NCBI RefSeq assembly: GCF_011762045.1
Contig: NZ_JAASQS010000007.1
Coordinates: 124,001-188,000, forward strand
Direction of reading: 5' to 3'
Length of the DNA: 64,000 nt
DNA from: Rhizomicrobium electricum
Lineage (GTDB): Bacteria; Pseudomonadota; Alphaproteobacteria; Micropepsales; Micropepsaceae
Made by a program: the position numbers and the translations under genes
The notes under the pieces: model-generated
The model's database searches: none
The model's input: the letters and a program-made list of their open reading frames with translations, nothing else
Told to the model about the DNA's origin: nothing
Shown here: positions 32,406 to 41,502 of the stretch, piece after piece
Numbering within the stretch: the stretch's first letter is position 1
Layout: each line of letters opens with the position of its first letter

Positions 32406-35159
32406 ATGAAGTTGAGGAGAGTGTTTGCAGGGTCCGTAAGCGTATTGGCCTTGGCGAGTCTGGCCGCGCCGGCCCTGGCCCAGGATACGGTGGAGACCGT
32501 GGTCGTGACGGGCATTCGCGCGTCGATGCAGCGCGCCATGGACATCAAGCGGGAGGCCACCACGATCGTGGATGCGGTGTCGGCGGAAGACATCGGCAAA
32601 TTCCCGGACAAGAACGTCGCCGACGCGTTGCAGCGCGTTCCGGGCATCAATACGGTTTCGGCGGCATCGGGCGAGGGCGGTTTCGACGAAAACGACCGTG
32701 TGTCGACCCGTGGCACCAGCGCGAGCCTCACTCAGACACTTGTCAACGGCCACGGCGTGTCGACCGGCGACTGGTTCATCCTCGATCAGTATCAGGACAT
32801 CGGGCGTAGCGTGTCGTATTCGCTGTTCCCGGCGGAAATCGTGTCGAGCGTGAAAGTCTACAAGAGCCAGCAGGCCGACTTGGTGGAAGGCGGCGTTGCC
32901 GGTTCGGTCGACATCATCACGCGCAAACCGCTCGACTTCAAAGATAACATTACATTAGAGGCAAGTGCCGAGGCCGCCTACACCACGCTGCGTGGCGATA
33001 CCACGCCGCAGTTCAACGCCTTGGCGGCATGGCAGAACGATACCCATTCCTTCGGCGTCATGCTGCAGGGATTCTATGAGCAGCGAAACATTCGCCGCGA
33101 CGGCCAGGAATTCCTCGGTTACTCGGCGTTCCAGCAGTACGTTCCGGCTCACACCGATGCGGGCGGCAATGCCGTTGCTGCCAGTGGCGATCTGGCGACC
33201 AGGGACCATCCCGATCTCGTCGGCGTCAATTATCCGACCCTGATCGGCTCGGCCTATTTCGAGCAGGAACGCATTCGCCAGGGCGGCGATGTGGCGGTCC
33301 AGTTCCGTCCTTCGAACAGCCTCGAATTCAATTTCGACGCCTTCTATTCGCATATGGGAGCCTCGAACAAGAACAACAACTACATGTTCTGGGGTTCGAA
33401 ACAGTTTGCGGGTCCGACGGCCAACGTTCCCACCTCCTACTCGATCGTGAATAACACGCTGGTTGCGGCCTCTCTCCCGGCGAAAGCCGGTCTCGCTCCG
33501 ATCGTTGCCGACTTCATCATGCGGCCGCATTCGATGAGCGATGCCTACTATTTCAACGGCGAAGTAACCTGGAATCCGACCGAGACGACGACGGTCAAGC
33601 TGAAGGCAGGCTATACGCGCGGCGCAGGTACGACACCGCAACAGGCGGCGTGGGAAGGCATGGTGGCGGCAGGCACAGGTGCGCCTTCAAGCTATGATTT
33701 CTCGAGCGGCGTCGCCAAGGTCGGCGTCACGGGCGTCGATCTGTCCAATCCGGGCGTGCTGGTGAATGACTGGGCTTGGGGTGCGGTGTCGAAGGCATCG
33801 GATCGCGAATTCTATTTCCAGGGCGACGTCGAACAGGAAGTAAAGTTTGGGCCGTTCCAAACCCTGAAGGCGGGCGTGCGCTATGCCAATCATAAGCACA
33901 AGTCGGATATCTGGGACGGCGGCGTCTCCTACGGTCCTGGACTTGGCTATACGGGCTCGGATGTCTCGAGCGACAACTATCCTTCGGACTTCGCCGACGC
34001 ATTCAGGATCAGCGGCATGCTGACCAATGTCCCGAAGGGCGACATGTCCAAGATCGTCAACGTGCTCAGCACCGTCAAGAGTTGGCGTACCTATACCCAG
34101 TCGGCAGCCGACGTTACGCGCGGTTCGCGCTATATGTGGTCGGGTTCGACCGACGTGCGTGAGCAGACCTTCGCCGGCTACGCCATGGCTGTGATCGGGG
34201 GCGAGCGCTGGAAGGGCAACTTCGGCCTGCGCGTAGTCAGCACGTCCGAGAAGATCATCCAGCCGGTGAACGGCACGGCGGCCGTTGGCGGGGTCTGCCC
34301 GGCGGCGGGCGATATCTACAGCGACTTCGGCTGCTTCCACTACAATTCGCTGGAGAAGACCTATTGGGACATCCTGCCCAGCGCCAATCTCTCCTTCAAT
34401 ATCACCGATAATCAGACACTGCGCTTTGCGGCGGCTGAAACGATGGCCCGTCCGGACTATTCGGCGTTGGGCGGCGCGGTCAATCTCACAGACCTTACGC
34501 ACGTCGGTTCGGGCGGCAATCCGCAGCTGATGCCGGTCCGCTCCGCGAACTATAACCTCAGCTACGAATGGTACTATGCACCGCAGGCGATGGTGTCGCT
34601 CGGGGTCTTCTACATGGACCTGTCGTCCTATGTGACCAAGGGCGTGACCAAGGGAACCTATCTCGACATGCTGCTAACCGGCCAGGGTGCGCCGGTGTAC
34701 TCGGTCTACGACATCACCGCGCCGTACAATACGTCCGGTCATGACGAAGGTATCGAGTTCCAGCTGCAGCAGCCGATCTGGGGCGGCTTCGGTGTGATCG
34801 CGAACTACACCTATACCACCGGTGCCGAAACCGGCGGTGGCGCGTTGGTCGGCAACGCCAAGAACACCGCGAACCTCAGCGGCTATTACGAAAACGACTG
34901 GCTCAGCGCGCGCGTGTCCTACACTTATTCCTCGGCGATGCTGGTCGGCATGGACCGGTCCGCACAGGAATTCCAGAACGCTTACGGGCGGGTCGATGCC
35001 TCGGTGAACGTCTCGGTGACCGACAATCTCACCGTTACGTTCAATGGTCTCAATCTCACCAACCAAACGCTGAAGTATTACGCTAAGAACGCGACTATGC
35101 CGCGCGCGTTGTACTCGAACGGCAGCCAGCTCTACGCCGGCATTCGTTTCAAGTACTGA
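32406..35159 (+). CDS. TonB-dependent receptor, probable chitooligosaccharide importer
   Basis: A 917-residue outer-membrane receptor. It has a signal peptide (to AAPALA-Q, residue 25), a TonB box/plug start ETVVVTGIRASMQRAMDIK, the plug stretch DIGKFPDKNVADALQRVPGI typical of the TonB-Xanth-Caul carbohydrate receptors, and a 22-stranded barrel ending YAGIRFKY with terminal aromatic. It has no STN domain, unlike the receptor at 12050. AGAGGA precedes ATG 32406. It is divergent from the nag operon and shares its operator motif, so (GlcNAc)n oligomers are the likely cargo, by analogy with the Caulobacter GlcNAc/chitin receptor. Confidence 0.92.
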   Translation: MKLRRVFAGSVSVLALASLAAPALAQDTVETVVVTGIRASMQRAMDIKREATTIVDAVSAEDIGKFPDKNVADALQRVPGINTVSAASGEGGFDENDRVSTRGTSASLTQTLVNGHGVSTGDWFILDQYQDIGRSVSYSLFPAEIVSSVKVYKSQQADLVEGGVAGSVDIITRKPLDFKDNITLEASAEAAYTTLRGDTTPQFNALAAWQNDTHSFGVMLQGFYEQRNIRRDGQEFLGYSAFQQYVPAHTDAGGNAVAASGDLATRDHPDLVGVNYPTLIGSAYFEQERIRQGGDVAVQFRPSNSLEFNFDAFYSHMGASNKNNNYMFWGSKQFAGPTANVPTSYSIVNNTLVAASLPAKAGLAPIVADFIMRPHSMSDAYYFNGEVTWNPTETTTVKLKAGYTRGAGTTPQQAAWEGMVAAGTGAPSSYDFSSGVAKVGVTGVDLSNPGVLVNDWAWGAVSKASDREFYFQGDVEQEVKFGPFQTLKAGVRYANHKHKSDIWDGGVSYGPGLGYTGSDVSSDNYPSDFADAFRISGMLTNVPKGDMSKIVNVLSTVKSWRTYTQSAADVTRGSRYMWSGSTDVREQTFAGYAMAVIGGERWKGNFGLRVVSTSEKIIQPVNGTAAVGGVCPAAGDIYSDFGCFHYNSLEKTYWDILPSANLSFNITDNQTLRFAAAETMARPDYSALGGAVNLTDLTHVGSGGNPQLMPVRSANYNLSYEWYYAPQAMVSLGVFYMDLSSYVTKGVTKGTYLDMLLTGQGAPVYSVYDITAPYNTSGHDEGIEFQLQQPIWGGFGVIANYTYTTGAETGGGALVGNAKNTANLSGYYENDWLSARVSYTYSSAMLVGMDRSAQEFQNAYGRVDASVNVSVTDNLTVTFNGLNLTNQTLKYYAKNATMPRALYSNGSQLYAGIRFKY

Positions 35160-35167
35160 GAGAGATA

Positions 35168-35198
35168 CCGTCCCGGGCACCGCGCCCGGGACGGTTCC
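35168..35198 (+). terminator. Terminator of the receptor gene
   Basis: CCGTCCCGGGC (35168-35178) and GCCCGGGACGG (35184-35194) form a perfect 11-bp GC stem with a 5-base loop, 8 bp after the receptor stop, followed by TTCC. Confidence 0.7.
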
Positions 35199-35233
35199 TC
35201 GGCGGTACCTCTTCCCGAGATTGCCATCGTCTT

Positions 35234-35265
35234 CGCGGAGCGGCTTTGCCCTCCGCGTTTCTTTT
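35234..35265 (+). terminator. Second hairpin with T-rich tail
   Basis: CGCGGAG (35234-35240) pairs with CTCCGCG (35251-35257), followed by TTTCTTTT. It lies between the receptor gene and the convergent sulfotransferase gene and is probably a back-up terminator for the receptor transcript. Confidence 0.5.
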
Positions 35266-36697
35266 AGTCTAGAGCTTGCAATAGCGGACCGAGCCAGTGT
35301 TCGTAGCGCCGCCAGCGTCCGATCGAACTCGTATAAATGGGGCGGCGCACCTGAAATTCGCTTTTGGTTCTGACCGCGCGTCGTGTTTCGTAAAACCTCA
35401 GACACGCCTCGTTCCAGTCCAGTCCGCAAAAGGCGACAAGCCGGCGGGCTTCGGTCTCAAAATCGGCGATCAGACGTTCATAGCGGATCTGCAAGAGCGA
35501 CTCGCCCGGCAAGACGGTGCGCCAGTGAGACATCAACGCCTCGGCAGCTCGATAATACCGTCCCAGCTCGCCAAGGTCGTAGGCGTAGTTGAGACCGCTG
35601 GCGAAGAGCTGCGTGTAACAGGAAAAGCAAGTGTCGCACGCATCGCGCACGACATGGATGAGCCGCGCCCGCGGCATCGCCAGATGCAACAGCCCCAAAT
35701 GGCGGAAATTGGCCGGCAGCTTGTCGACGATGCGCTTTGCCCCAGGTGCCAGCGCCGCCAACCTGACGGCGTAATAGCCGCCGAAACGCCTGAGGCCTTC
35801 CCTGCCCAGCTCGGCCAACCCGGCGGGATAATCGGGGCCGGCGAAATCGCCATCAATCAGGTCCCGCACATATTGCAGCTCGCCGGCGCCGTGCACGTCG
35901 GGATGGCTGGCGAGAATCTGCTCTACCAGCGTCGTTCCCGAGCGCGGCATGCCGACCACGAATATCGGGACCTCGCTCGGGTGGCCCGCGCCCGCGAACG
36001 GCGTCATTGCCTTGGCCGTATAGGTCTCTTTCAAGCCGCGAAAAAACGCATTGACCCCGTTTTCCTCATACGGCACCAGCGCGCGATAGATCCGGTTTCC
36101 TTCCGCCAGATGTGCGAAGGCTTCGTCGCACCTTTCCAGCTCGTCATAGGCCTTGAACAGCGCGAAATGGAGCTCGGCACGCTGGCGGCCGGAGAAATGC
36201 TGCTCATCACGCGTCAGTGCTTCCAAGGCGATCAATCGCGTGTCGTTGGCCGTAAAGCGGGCGCTCTCGGCCAGCATGTAATGGAATGTCGGATTTCCCG
36301 GATTGAGCGCAACGGCACGGATAAGCGCCTCGCGGGATTCGTCGAAGCGTCCGACCTGCTTCAGGAGGCGGCCGTATACGAAGTGCACCGCTGCGTTGTG
36401 CGGTTCTGCTTCGATAAACTGTTCAAGTCTCCCGATCGCCGCCTGCTGGCGACCGCTGGCCTCCAAAGCTTCGGCAAGCCCTATCAATGCACCGGCATGG
36501 CCGGGACGGGCGGCAAGCACCTGTTCGAACCGATAGGCCGCTTCGTCTGCCCGCCCGGTCTGGCTGCAAATGTGCCCCAGTCCGTACAGAACGTCCGGCT
36601 CGTTCGGGAACGCTACCAGCGCGGCACGATAATGGTGCTCGGCTTCGTCCAGGCGTCCCTGCCGGTGCAGTGCGACGGCGGCTTGGAAGTCATTCAT
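35264..36697 (-). CDS. TPR-repeat sulfotransferase
   Basis: A 477-residue protein. Residues 1 to about 200 are tetratricopeptide repeats (e.g. ALHRQGRLDEAEHHYRAAL and GLGHICSQTGRADEAAYRFE). Residues about 243-477 are a sulfotransferase domain with the 5'-phosphosulfate loop VVGMPRSGTTLVEQIL (PRSGTT 251-256) and the 3'-phosphate segment RLIHVVRDACDTCFSCY. It would transfer sulfate from PAPS to an unknown acceptor, possibly a sugar or a protein. ATG 36697 begins MNDFQAAVALHRQG. It sits in the middle of the chitin island on the opposite strand and has its own promoter; a link to chitin is not shown. Confidence 0.88.
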   Translation of the reverse strand: MNDFQAAVALHRQGRLDEAEHHYRAALVAFPNEPDVLYGLGHICSQTGRADEAAYRFEQVLAARPGHAGALIGLAEALEASGRQQAAIGRLEQFIEAEPHNAAVHFVYGRLLKQVGRFDESREALIRAVALNPGNPTFHYMLAESARFTANDTRLIALEALTRDEQHFSGRQRAELHFALFKAYDELERCDEAFAHLAEGNRIYRALVPYEENGVNAFFRGLKETYTAKAMTPFAGAGHPSEVPIFVVGMPRSGTTLVEQILASHPDVHGAGELQYVRDLIDGDFAGPDYPAGLAELGREGLRRFGGYYAVRLAALAPGAKRIVDKLPANFRHLGLLHLAMPRARLIHVVRDACDTCFSCYTQLFASGLNYAYDLGELGRYYRAAEALMSHWRTVLPGESLLQIRYERLIADFETEARRLVAFCGLDWNEACLRFYETRRAVRTKSEFQVRRPIYTSSIGRWRRYEHWLGPLLQALD

Positions 36698-36844
36698 CCG
36701 GTAGTGCTCGTGCTCGTACACTGTGCACTATCCGATGTTTTTGTGAGACGGGCGAGTGCTTTATGCGCTGGCATGCGGTTTTTGCGCTTTGCAGCCTTGG
36801 AGGGCGCCGATAGAGTGCCTTCTGTTTCGACGCGGCCCGCCAAA

Positions 36845-39055
36845 ATGCTTTTTCGCTTGCGATTGACGGCAGTCGTTCTTGCCGTGCTGCCGTTCGTAGG
36901 TGCCCCGGCTGCCGATTTGAGCTTGATCCCCTGGCCGCGCGCGCTGACGCGGGAGCCGGGCACGTTCCGTCTTGCGGCGGCGACGCCGATCGTCTGTACC
37001 GGGACGAATGATGCAGGTTGTGCTGCCGCTGCCGACAGGCTGCGGGCTTGGATCGCCAAGAGCCGCGGCTTGACGCTATCGCAAGCTGCCTCCGGTCCTG
37101 CCATCGTGTTTCGGCGTACCGTGGCGCCGGCGGGCGAGGGTTATCGCCTCACCGTCACGCCCTCGAATATCACCATCGAAGCGGCGAGAGATGCCGGATT
37201 TCTCTACGGCGCGGCGACGCTATTCCAACTGGCGACGCAGCAGGCGGGCGCCACAGGCGAGATCGATATTCCCGCCGTGACCATCGACGACGCCCCGCGC
37301 TTTGCTTGGCGCGGACTGATGCTCGATTCCGTCCGTCACTTTCAGCCGCCCGCCGCCGTCAAGACGCTCCTCGACGCGATGGCGTGGCATAAACTGAATG
37401 TGCTGCATTGGCATCTGGCCGACGATCAGGGTTGGCGGATCGAGATCAAGAGGTATCCTCGCCTGACCCAGGTCGGCGCATACCGGTTCAACAGCCGTGA
37501 AGGCCGTTATGGCGGCTATTATACGCAAGCCGAAATCCGTGACATCGTGGCCTATGCGAAAGCGCGCAACATCACCGTCGTGCCGGAAATCGAGATGCCC
37601 GGCCATGCGCTGGCAGCGATCGCTGCCTATCCGCGGCTCGGGTCGGTCAAGCGCGTCTCCAAAGGTCCCTCGGGCGATTGGGGCGTCTTTCCCTATCTCT
37701 ACAACGTGAACGACACGACCTTCGCGTTTCTCGAGAATGTTCTTTCCGAAGTGATGGCGCTGTTCCCGTCGCCTTACATTCACATCGGCGGCGACGAAGC
37801 TCCCAAGGATCAATGGGACGCTTCACCGGAAGTACAGAAGCGGATGCGGGCGCTCGGCATATCGGACACCAAGGCCTTGCAAGGCTATTTCACCGACCGC
37901 ATCGGCAAATTCCTGCTGGCCCATGGCCGACGTCCGATCGGCTGGGACGAGATTATCGAAGGCCACCCGTCGCCCGACGCGGCCGTGATGAGCTGGCGCA
38001 CGGTCGAAAGCGCCAGCGAGGCGGCCAACCTCGGCCATGACGTCGTGCTGTCGCCGGCACCGACCTACTATCTCGATTATTGTCAGGCGCAGCGCCTGGG
38101 CGAACCGACCTGCCGTGGCCCGGAAATTCCGCTGCGTGAGGTTTACGCCTTCGATCCTGCGCCGAAGGGGGCGCTGGAGAAGCATCTCATCGGCGTGCAG
38201 GCGAACGCCTGGACCGAACACATGCCGACGCCGCAGGCGATGTTCCGGGCTGTGTTCCCGCGCGCCGCCGCCCTCGCCGAAACCGGCTGGTCGACGGAGC
38301 ACGACTGGAACAGATTTGTTGGAGCACTGCCGGCTCAGTTTGACCGCTACGCCGCGTTCGATTTGCCGTATGCGCCGGTCGTGTTTGCGGTCGATGTCGG
38401 GGCGGAGCCGTCGCCGGCCGGCGCCCGCATAACGCTCACCAATCAGGCCAAGTTCGGGGCACTTCGCTACACGCTGGACGGCTCCGAGCCGGGACCGAAT
38501 TCGCCTCTCTACACGGCGCCGTTCGAAACCGCGATGCCGGTAACGCTGGAGGCGGCCACCTTTTCCGATGGACAGCGAATCGGTCCGGTCACGTCGAAAC
38601 GCCTCGATGCGTCGTCGATTTTGCGCCGTAGTTCGTGGACAATGAATCAGTGCACCAATGACCTGCCGCTGGCCCAGAGAAGCCGCGACGGCAAGGTGTC
38701 CATGGTCAATGTGATGCATCCGTGCTGGATCTACCGGCACGCCGATCTTGGCGCTCTCAAGGGGCTCGATGTCTCTGTGGCGCCGCTTCCGTTCAATTTC
38801 CAGCTGATGCACGACATCACCAAAATCCCGCTCGATCCGAAGGCGGCGCGCAGCGGCCAACTCGAAATCCGGCGTGACGATTGCGCGGGCCCGGTACTGG
38901 CGATCGTGAAACTGCCGAAGACGCGCGGCTATCGGACGATCCGCACGACGTGGGCGTCGCAGGCCGGTGTCCACGACATCTGCCTCAATTTTGCACGCCG
39001 CAAGGTCGATCCGGTCTGGGCGATCGATTGGGTTCAGCCCTTGCGCAAGGAGTAA
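36845..39055 (+). CDS. Periplasmic GH20 beta-N-acetylhexosaminidase
   Basis: A 736-residue hydrolase with a signal peptide (LTAVVLAVLPFVGAPA). It has a GH20b-like N-terminal domain (to about residue 145), then the catalytic barrel from FAWRGLMLDSVRHFQP, WHKLNVLHWHLADDQGWRIE, VVPEIEMPGHALAAIAAYP and the active-site pair Asp317-Glu318 in IHIGGDEAPKDQW. Trp motifs (GWDEIIEG, VMSWRT, QANAWTE) line the pocket. The C-terminal 200 residues include a chitobiase C-terminal-like domain (LRYTLDGSEPG) and a second beta domain. It releases GlcNAc from chitooligomers for the PTS encoded directly downstream (2-bp gap). Confidence 0.93.
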   Translation: MLFRLRLTAVVLAVLPFVGAPAADLSLIPWPRALTREPGTFRLAAATPIVCTGTNDAGCAAAADRLRAWIAKSRGLTLSQAASGPAIVFRRTVAPAGEGYRLTVTPSNITIEAARDAGFLYGAATLFQLATQQAGATGEIDIPAVTIDDAPRFAWRGLMLDSVRHFQPPAAVKTLLDAMAWHKLNVLHWHLADDQGWRIEIKRYPRLTQVGAYRFNSREGRYGGYYTQAEIRDIVAYAKARNITVVPEIEMPGHALAAIAAYPRLGSVKRVSKGPSGDWGVFPYLYNVNDTTFAFLENVLSEVMALFPSPYIHIGGDEAPKDQWDASPEVQKRMRALGISDTKALQGYFTDRIGKFLLAHGRRPIGWDEIIEGHPSPDAAVMSWRTVESASEAANLGHDVVLSPAPTYYLDYCQAQRLGEPTCRGPEIPLREVYAFDPAPKGALEKHLIGVQANAWTEHMPTPQAMFRAVFPRAAALAETGWSTEHDWNRFVGALPAQFDRYAAFDLPYAPVVFAVDVGAEPSPAGARITLTNQAKFGALRYTLDGSEPGPNSPLYTAPFETAMPVTLEAATFSDGQRIGPVTSKRLDASSILRRSSWTMNQCTNDLPLAQRSRDGKVSMVNVMHPCWIYRHADLGALKGLDVSVAPLPFNFQLMHDITKIPLDPKAARSGQLEIRRDDCAGPVLAIVKLPKTRGYRTIRTTWASQAGVHDICLNFARRKVDPVWAIDWVQPLRKE

Positions 39056-39057
39056 TC

Positions 39058-41502
39058 ATGGTCACGGTGCTGGCGCCGATGACCGGATGGGTGGCCCCGC
39101 TGGGCGAGGTGCCCGATCCGGTATTTGCCGACAAGATTATGGGCGACGGCGTCGCTATCGACCCTACCGATGGACGGATCGTGGCGCCGTGCAATGGCGT
39201 GATCGCGACGCTTGCCGCACACGCTTTCACCATTCGTGCTGCCAGTGGTATCGAGATTCTCACCCATGTCGGTCTCGATACCGTTGCGCTCAAAGGCGAG
39301 GGCTTCAAGGCCTTGGCGCGTGAAGGTCAGGTGGTCAAGGCGGGCGATCCGGTCTTGATGGCCGATCTCGATTTCCTTGCCCGCAACGCCAAAAGCCTGA
39401 TCTCGCCCGTGATCGTCGTTGGCGGCGAAGGCCTGCGCATCCTTCGCCGGGCGGAGAATTGTGAAGTCGTAGCTGGTGCATTTCTGCTGGAAATCGCCGC
39501 GCTCGGCACTGCGCCCGAGGCCGCCAGCGGTACCGCGACCGTGACAGCCAAGGCGGTCGTCGCCAGCGAACATGGTCTGCATGCCCGTCCGTCGGCGTTG
39601 ATCGCCACTACGGCCAAACGCTTTGCCGGCGAGATAACGCTTACCTGTCGCGGCCGCAGTGCCAACGCCAAGAGCGCGACCGCCATCATGAGCCTTGGCG
39701 TGCACCAGGGCGACGAAGTCGCGATTAGCGCTCCCTCGCGCGCCGCCACCGATGCCATCGTCGCGGTCGTGGCCGCCGTGGGCGAGCGGGAGCATCGTGT
39801 GCTGGCGCCGGCCCTTGCTCCGCGTGCGCTGCCGTCCAACACAGCAACACGGATTCACGGCATTGCTGCCGCGCCCGGCCGGGCTGTCGGCGTTGCCGTG
39901 CAGATGAGCGGGCGCGAGATCGCGGTGGTGGAAGCGGGGCGCGGCATCGCCGCCGAAACCAAGGCGTTGCGGGAAGCTATTGCCCAATTGCGCGCGCGTT
40001 TGGAGCGGACGGCGACTTCGGGGGATCGCGTCCGTCGCGAAATCCTGTCGGCGCATGTGGCGCTTCTTGATGATCCCGATCTTGTTGCGGCGGCCGAAAA
40101 GAAGATCGGCGAGGGCAAGAGTGCGGCGTTCGCCTTCCGCAGCACGGTTCGCGTTTCCGCGGAGCGCTTGCGGACGATGGACGACATGCGGATGCGCGAG
40201 CGGGCCGGCGATCTCGTCGATCTCGAGCGTCAGGTGCTGGCGCTTCTCACGGGGGCGACGGCCGCGCCAGAACGCGCTTTGCCGCCGGGCGCCATCCTGA
40301 TCGCCGAAGAAATCCTTCCCTCCGATCTGAAGTCCGGCATTGCAGGTTTTGTTTCGTCCGGCGGCGGACCGACCTCTCATGCTGCGATACTTGCTGCGGG
40401 CATGAACATCCCCGCTCTGGTCGGCGCCGGGCCGCAGGTGCTGGCGATCCGGGAGGGTGGCGAACTTCTTCTCAATGCGGATGATGGTTTCGTCGATCTA
40501 GCGCCTGATGCGGCCGCGGTCGCCGACACCAGACAGCGCGTCGCGGCGGCAGCGGCTCGCCGCCAGCGGGAACAGTCCGAAGCGGTGTCCGATTGCGTCA
40601 CGGCCGACGGCGTGCGGGTGGAAGTCTTCGCCAATCTCGGCAAGGGCGCCGCCGAAGCGGCGGAAGCGGTGGGGCTCGGCGCCGAAGGCTGCGGCGTGCT
40701 CAGGACCGAGTTTCTGTTCATGGATCGCGAGACCCCGCCGAGCGAAGACGAGCAGTTTGCCGCCTATCAAGGCATCGCCGACGCGCTCGCCGGCCGTCCT
40801 TTCATCATCCGCACCTTCGATATCGGTGCCGACAAGCCGGTGCCGTATTTGCACTTCCCGCCGGAAGACAATCCGCAACTCGGTCTTCGTGGCGTACGCA
40901 CGGCGAGCGTCTGGCCTGAACTTCTGACGACCCAGCTCAAGGCGGCCGCGCGCGTCAAAGGGCAGGTGAGGATCATGCTGCCGATGATCACCGCGCCGCA
41001 CGAAATCCGTGCAATCCGCACTGTGCTCGCCGGGATGGGCGCGTCGCTGCCGCTCGGTGCGATGGTGGAGACGCCGTCCGCCGGTCTGCTGGCTGACCAG
41101 TTGGTGGCGGACGCCGACTTTCTTTCCATCGGCACCAACGACCTCACGCAATACGTATTGGCCATCGATCGCGGGCATCGCGCCTTGTCGGGGCAGCTCG
41201 ATGCGCTGCATCCGGCCGTGCTGCGCCTGATCGCCCGTGCGTCCGACGCGGCCAATGCCGTGCACAAGTCCGCTGCGGTGTGTGGCGGCCTCGCTGCCGA
41301 CCTGGTGGCCGCGCCGATCCTGATCGGACTCGGCATTTCCGAACTGTCGGTGCCGCCGCCGGTGGTCCCGAGGCTGAAAGCGGCCATCCGCCGATTGAAT
41401 AGCGACGCCTGCCGCACCGCCGCGCGCGCCGCACTGGAGCTCGAAACGCCCGAGGCTGTGCGCGCCCTGGTCAAAGCCAACTTCGTCGAGGAGGACCGCT
41501 GA
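39058..41502 (+). CDS. PTS fusion protein EIIA(Glc-type)-HPr-Enzyme I
   Basis: An 814-residue phosphocarrier. EIIA (1 to about 150) has LAPMTGWVAPLGEVPDPVFA, a first His55 and phospho-His70 in ILTHVGLDTVALKGEGF. HPr (about 160-245) has ASEHGLHARPSALI with His175. Enzyme I (about 265-814) has the phospho-His441 in GGGPTSHAAIL, GVLRTEFLFMDR, SIGTNDLTQYVLAIDR and the PEP-domain Cys742 in AAVCGGLAAD. One polypeptide can therefore carry phosphate from PEP to the EIIB of the adjacent permease. This A-H-I order is known from GlcNAc PTS systems (NagF-like) of Xanthomonas, Caulobacter and relatives. It overlaps the permease gene by one base. Confidence 0.94.
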   Translation: MVTVLAPMTGWVAPLGEVPDPVFADKIMGDGVAIDPTDGRIVAPCNGVIATLAAHAFTIRAASGIEILTHVGLDTVALKGEGFKALAREGQVVKAGDPVLMADLDFLARNAKSLISPVIVVGGEGLRILRRAENCEVVAGAFLLEIAALGTAPEAASGTATVTAKAVVASEHGLHARPSALIATTAKRFAGEITLTCRGRSANAKSATAIMSLGVHQGDEVAISAPSRAATDAIVAVVAAVGEREHRVLAPALAPRALPSNTATRIHGIAAAPGRAVGVAVQMSGREIAVVEAGRGIAAETKALREAIAQLRARLERTATSGDRVRREILSAHVALLDDPDLVAAAEKKIGEGKSAAFAFRSTVRVSAERLRTMDDMRMRERAGDLVDLERQVLALLTGATAAPERALPPGAILIAEEILPSDLKSGIAGFVSSGGGPTSHAAILAAGMNIPALVGAGPQVLAIREGGELLLNADDGFVDLAPDAAAVADTRQRVAAAAARRQREQSEAVSDCVTADGVRVEVFANLGKGAAEAAEAVGLGAEGCGVLRTEFLFMDRETPPSEDEQFAAYQGIADALAGRPFIIRTFDIGADKPVPYLHFPPEDNPQLGLRGVRTASVWPELLTTQLKAAARVKGQVRIMLPMITAPHEIRAIRTVLAGMGASLPLGAMVETPSAGLLADQLVADADFLSIGTNDLTQYVLAIDRGHRALSGQLDALHPAVLRLIARASDAANAVHKSAAVCGGLAADLVAAPILIGLGISELSVPPPVVPRLKAAIRRLNSDACRTAARAALELETPEAVRALVKANFVEEDR

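Noticed and set aside
35297-36844. Upstream extension of the GH20 frame by 516 codons
   Set aside because: It is antisense to the sulfotransferase gene and has no recognisable domain; the signal peptide begins at ATG 36845.
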